From: Thermoplasmata archaeon
Lineage (GTDB): Archaea > Thermoplasmatota > Thermoplasmata > Thermoplasmatales > Thermoplasmataceae
DNA: 15,474 nucleotides
Reading direction: 5' to 3'
Assembly: GCA_021850505.1 (NCBI GenBank)
Contig: JAJZLW010000032.1
Coordinates: 1-15,474 of the forward strand
Part shown: positions 14,274 to 15,474 of the stretch, piece after piece
How positions within the stretch are numbered: the stretch's first letter is position 1
Layout: every line of letters starts with the position of its first letter
The notes under the pieces: generated by a model
What the model was told of the DNA's origin: nothing
Databases searched by the model: none
What the model saw: the letters and a program-made list of their open reading frames with translations, nothing else
Made by a program: the position numbers and the translations under genes

Positions 14274-14291
14274 CTCAGGTGTGAATCTGAG
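14274..14291 (+). terminator. Small hairpin 10 nt downstream of tRNA-Ser
   Basis: CTCAG (14274-14278) and CTGAG (14287-14291) can pair around the 8-nt loop GTGTGAAT, beginning 10 nt after the tRNA. It could take part in 3'-end formation, but no U-tract follows, so the assignment is weak. Confidence 0.25.
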
Positions 14292-14296
14292 CAGGC

Positions 14297-14308
14297 CATA
14301 ATATATGG
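14297..14308 (+). promoter_or_regulatory. TATA element for the UDG gene
   Basis: CATAATATATGG is centred about 25 bp upstream of ATG 14327, so the message is probably leaderless and this ATG rather than the one at 14351 is the start. It is flanked by short inverted arms CAGGC (14292-14296) and GCCTG (14315-14319), which may be incidental. Confidence 0.45.
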
Positions 14309-14326
14309 AATTAAGCCTGTTCATTC

Positions 14327-15088
14327 ATGGTACTACCGGTATTGCAAAGAATGATAGATATGAAGAAAAATGTGCACAATCTTACTTCAGTCGAATTGAG
14401 GGAACTCTCGGCTGAGATAATCACATGCAGAAAGTGCCTTCGACTCGTCTCTTTCCGTGAAAAAGTTGCCAAAGAAAAGACCAAGAGATATCAGGATCAG
14501 GAATACTGGGGCAAACCGGTCCCAGGATTCGGCCCTGCTGATTCCAGACTGGTCATCATCGGGCTTGCGCCCGCAGCTCATGGCGGGAACAGAACAGGTA
14601 GAGTTTTTACGGGTGATCTATCGGCAAAATTCCTGGTGAAATGTCTTTATGAGGCGGGATTTGCAAATCACGAATATTCAATCTCAACTGACGACGGTCT
14701 TGAATTAAACGATTGCTATATACTTCCAGCTGTCAGATGCGTGCCTCCGGACAACATTCCTACGAAGGAGGAGATGAATAACTGTTTTCCATTCCTTACC
14801 CGAGAACTAAAATTATTAAAAAATACAAAAGCAGTCCTCCTGCTCGGGAAAATAGCTTTCGATTCCTACATTTCTTATCTTAAATATACAGGAACAGAGT
14901 TCCCAGAGAAACCGACCTTTGGACACGGAAAGAGTTACTTAATTGGTAACGTCATGATCTATGCATCTTATCATCCAAGTCCAAGAAATACGAATACAGG
15001 AAATCTCTCAGAAGGCATGTTTATGTCGCTTCTTAGCACCATCAAAACCTATCTCGAAGGTTCTGAATCTCGAGCAACGAAGGATTAA
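14327..15088 (+). CDS. Family 5 uracil-DNA glycosylase (UDGb) with iron-sulfur cluster
   Basis: Removes uracil, and in this family often hypoxanthine, from DNA, which matters where heat speeds cytosine and adenine deamination. The 253-residue protein shows the family 5 motif 1 GLAPAAHGGNRTGRVFTGD at 79-97, with Ala-Pro-Ala where other UDG families carry a catalytic Asp or Asn. It also has motif 2 SYHPSPRNTNTG at 214-225 with the conserved His216. Four cysteines, Cys34, Cys37 (CRKC), Cys138 and Cys153, are placed to bind the [4Fe-4S] cluster typical of family 4/5 enzymes. The LAPAAHGGNRTG run separates it clearly from family 4. The TATA spacing supports ATG 14327. It follows the tRNA gene in the same direction and stands alone; a transposase remnant lies 48 bp downstream on the other strand. 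Confidence 0.93.
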   Translation: MVLPVLQRMIDMKKNVHNLTSVELRELSAEIITCRKCLRLVSFREKVAKEKTKRYQDQEYWGKPVPGFGPADSRLVIIGLAPAAHGGNRTGRVFTGDLSAKFLVKCLYEAGFANHEYSISTDDGLELNDCYILPAVRCVPPDNIPTKEEMNNCFPFLTRELKLLKNTKAVLLLGKIAFDSYISYLKYTGTEFPEKPTFGHGKSYLIGNVMIYASYHPSPRNTNTGNLSEGMFMSLLSTIKTYLEGSESRATKD

Positions 15089-15136
15089 ACAAGTGGAATA
15101 CCAGGTAAAACCATCTAGAAAAAAGATTCATGAAAA

Positions 15137-15474
15137 TCAACCATTCAGCATTAACTGCGATAATCCAAAAAATACCGGGTCAATAGGATAAGGCATGCTC
15201 ATATTGAGTATTTTGTGCCATTCACCTGTTAATTGCGGGTGTGGGACACTATTCGAAGATCTGCCCATATTGAACATATTGTGCCACACACCGGTGCAGA
15301 ACAGTGCGTTGTCGATCCTGTCATCCCTCCTCTGTGCTATATTCCAACCAAGCATCTTCTTGTCTGCTGCGAATCCCGATTCTGAATTGCTCCTCTGATG
15401 GTACTGTTCCAGATATGACATTGTATCAACAACGAACTCCTTCATCGTATCCTTCCATTTCTGTGATCCATTCA
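15137..15474 (-). mobile_element. 3' part of a transposase gene (runs off the right edge)
   Basis: The minus-strand frame is open to the window edge, upstream of the in-window Met at 15445. It reads W-K-D, then TMSYLEQYHQRSNSESGFAA followed by DKKMLGWNIAQRR. The pattern Y-x-x-R-S-N-x-E-S-x-F with a following K-x-x-x-G is the Glu-containing C-terminal region of DDE transposases (IS4/IS5-like), where the E of N-S-E-S is the probable third catalytic acid. The subfamily cannot be set from this fragment. After the usual DNALFCTGVWHNMFNMG end, the frame continues for about 35 residues containing a second, diverged copy of TGxWHxxxNM. This tail may be read-through into the element's terminal region. 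I find no clear terminal inverted repeat or target duplication inside the window. Confidence 0.7.
15200..15295. repeat. Imperfect direct repeat in the transposase 3' end
   Basis: The 30-bp segments 15200-15229 and 15266-15295 match at about 24 of 30 positions and are exactly 66 bp apart, so they stay in frame. On the minus strand they encode TGVWHNMFNMG and TGEWHKILNMS. They may mark an internal duplication or two IS-end protein-binding sites. Confidence 0.5.

Noticed and set aside
15195..15398. 67-codon plus-strand ORF with a repeated ILxILCHxPV-like peptide
   Set aside because: The repeat is the antisense image of the transposase duplication; the minus frame has the transposase motif and is open to the edge.
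1..15474. CRISPR array, toxin-antitoxin or restriction system
   Set aside because: No regularly spaced repeats, no cas, toxin, methylase or nuclease signatures apart from the DNA-repair glycosylases.

Overview
The window looks like chromosome of a Thermoplasmatales-type archaeon (relatives of Thermoplasma, Ferroplasma and Cuniculiplasma); I cannot name the genus. Archaeal markers are transcription factor S, an archaeal SRP54, a geranylgeranyl reductase with its own ferredoxin, a family 5 uracil-DNA glycosylase, and TATA boxes about 26 bp upstream of start codons, which implies many leaderless messages. Arg codons AGG/AGA and Ile codon ATA are common. The UDP-galactose-4-epimerase-like threonine dehydrogenase also fits this order. 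Most of the window is core or housekeeping sequence; mobile DNA appears only at the right edge.

Layout. 1-1952: C-terminal part of a large ATPase/TPR protein whose ATPase lies off the window. 2007-4933: threonine catabolism, with tdh (-) and kbl (+) transcribed divergently. tdh is followed 2 bp later by an MqnA-like gene (quinone biosynthesis family), and kbl abuts the endonuclease III gene nth. 5591-7977: an arsenic-type cassette, SelW-like protein, then arsC, then arsB (-), divergent from an HxlR-family regulator. A 7-bp inverted repeat sits around a single TATA-like element between them. 7979-10620: a lipid-reduction locus with a shortened GGR paralog (-), and divergently a 2x[4Fe-4S] ferredoxin overlapping the canonical GGR gene. 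10646-12395: SRP54 and TFS on the minus strand. 12448-13454: two overlapping genes for unknown, sequon-rich exported or membrane-anchored proteins; the first shares one TATA tract with the TFS gene. 13709-14131: a CoA-binding domain protein. 14182-14264: tRNA-Ser(CGA). 14327-15088: family 5 UDG. 15137-15474: 3' part of a transposase gene running off the right edge.

How the genes fit together. Tdh and Kbl are successive enzymes taking threonine to glycine plus acetyl-CoA. ArsC would reduce arsenate, ArsB would export arsenite, the small CxxC protein could supply or shuttle reductant, and the HxlR protein probably represses both directions. The ferredoxin probably feeds electrons to GGR, which saturates archaeal membrane lipids. 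Nth and UDGb are two base-excision glycosylases for oxidised pyrimidines and deaminated bases.

I did not find a clear new defence system, CRISPR array or integrated element. The least ordinary items are the SelW-like protein and operator architecture of the ars cassette, the tdh/mqnA-like coupling, the diverged GGR paralog, and the glycosylation-rich unknown pair.
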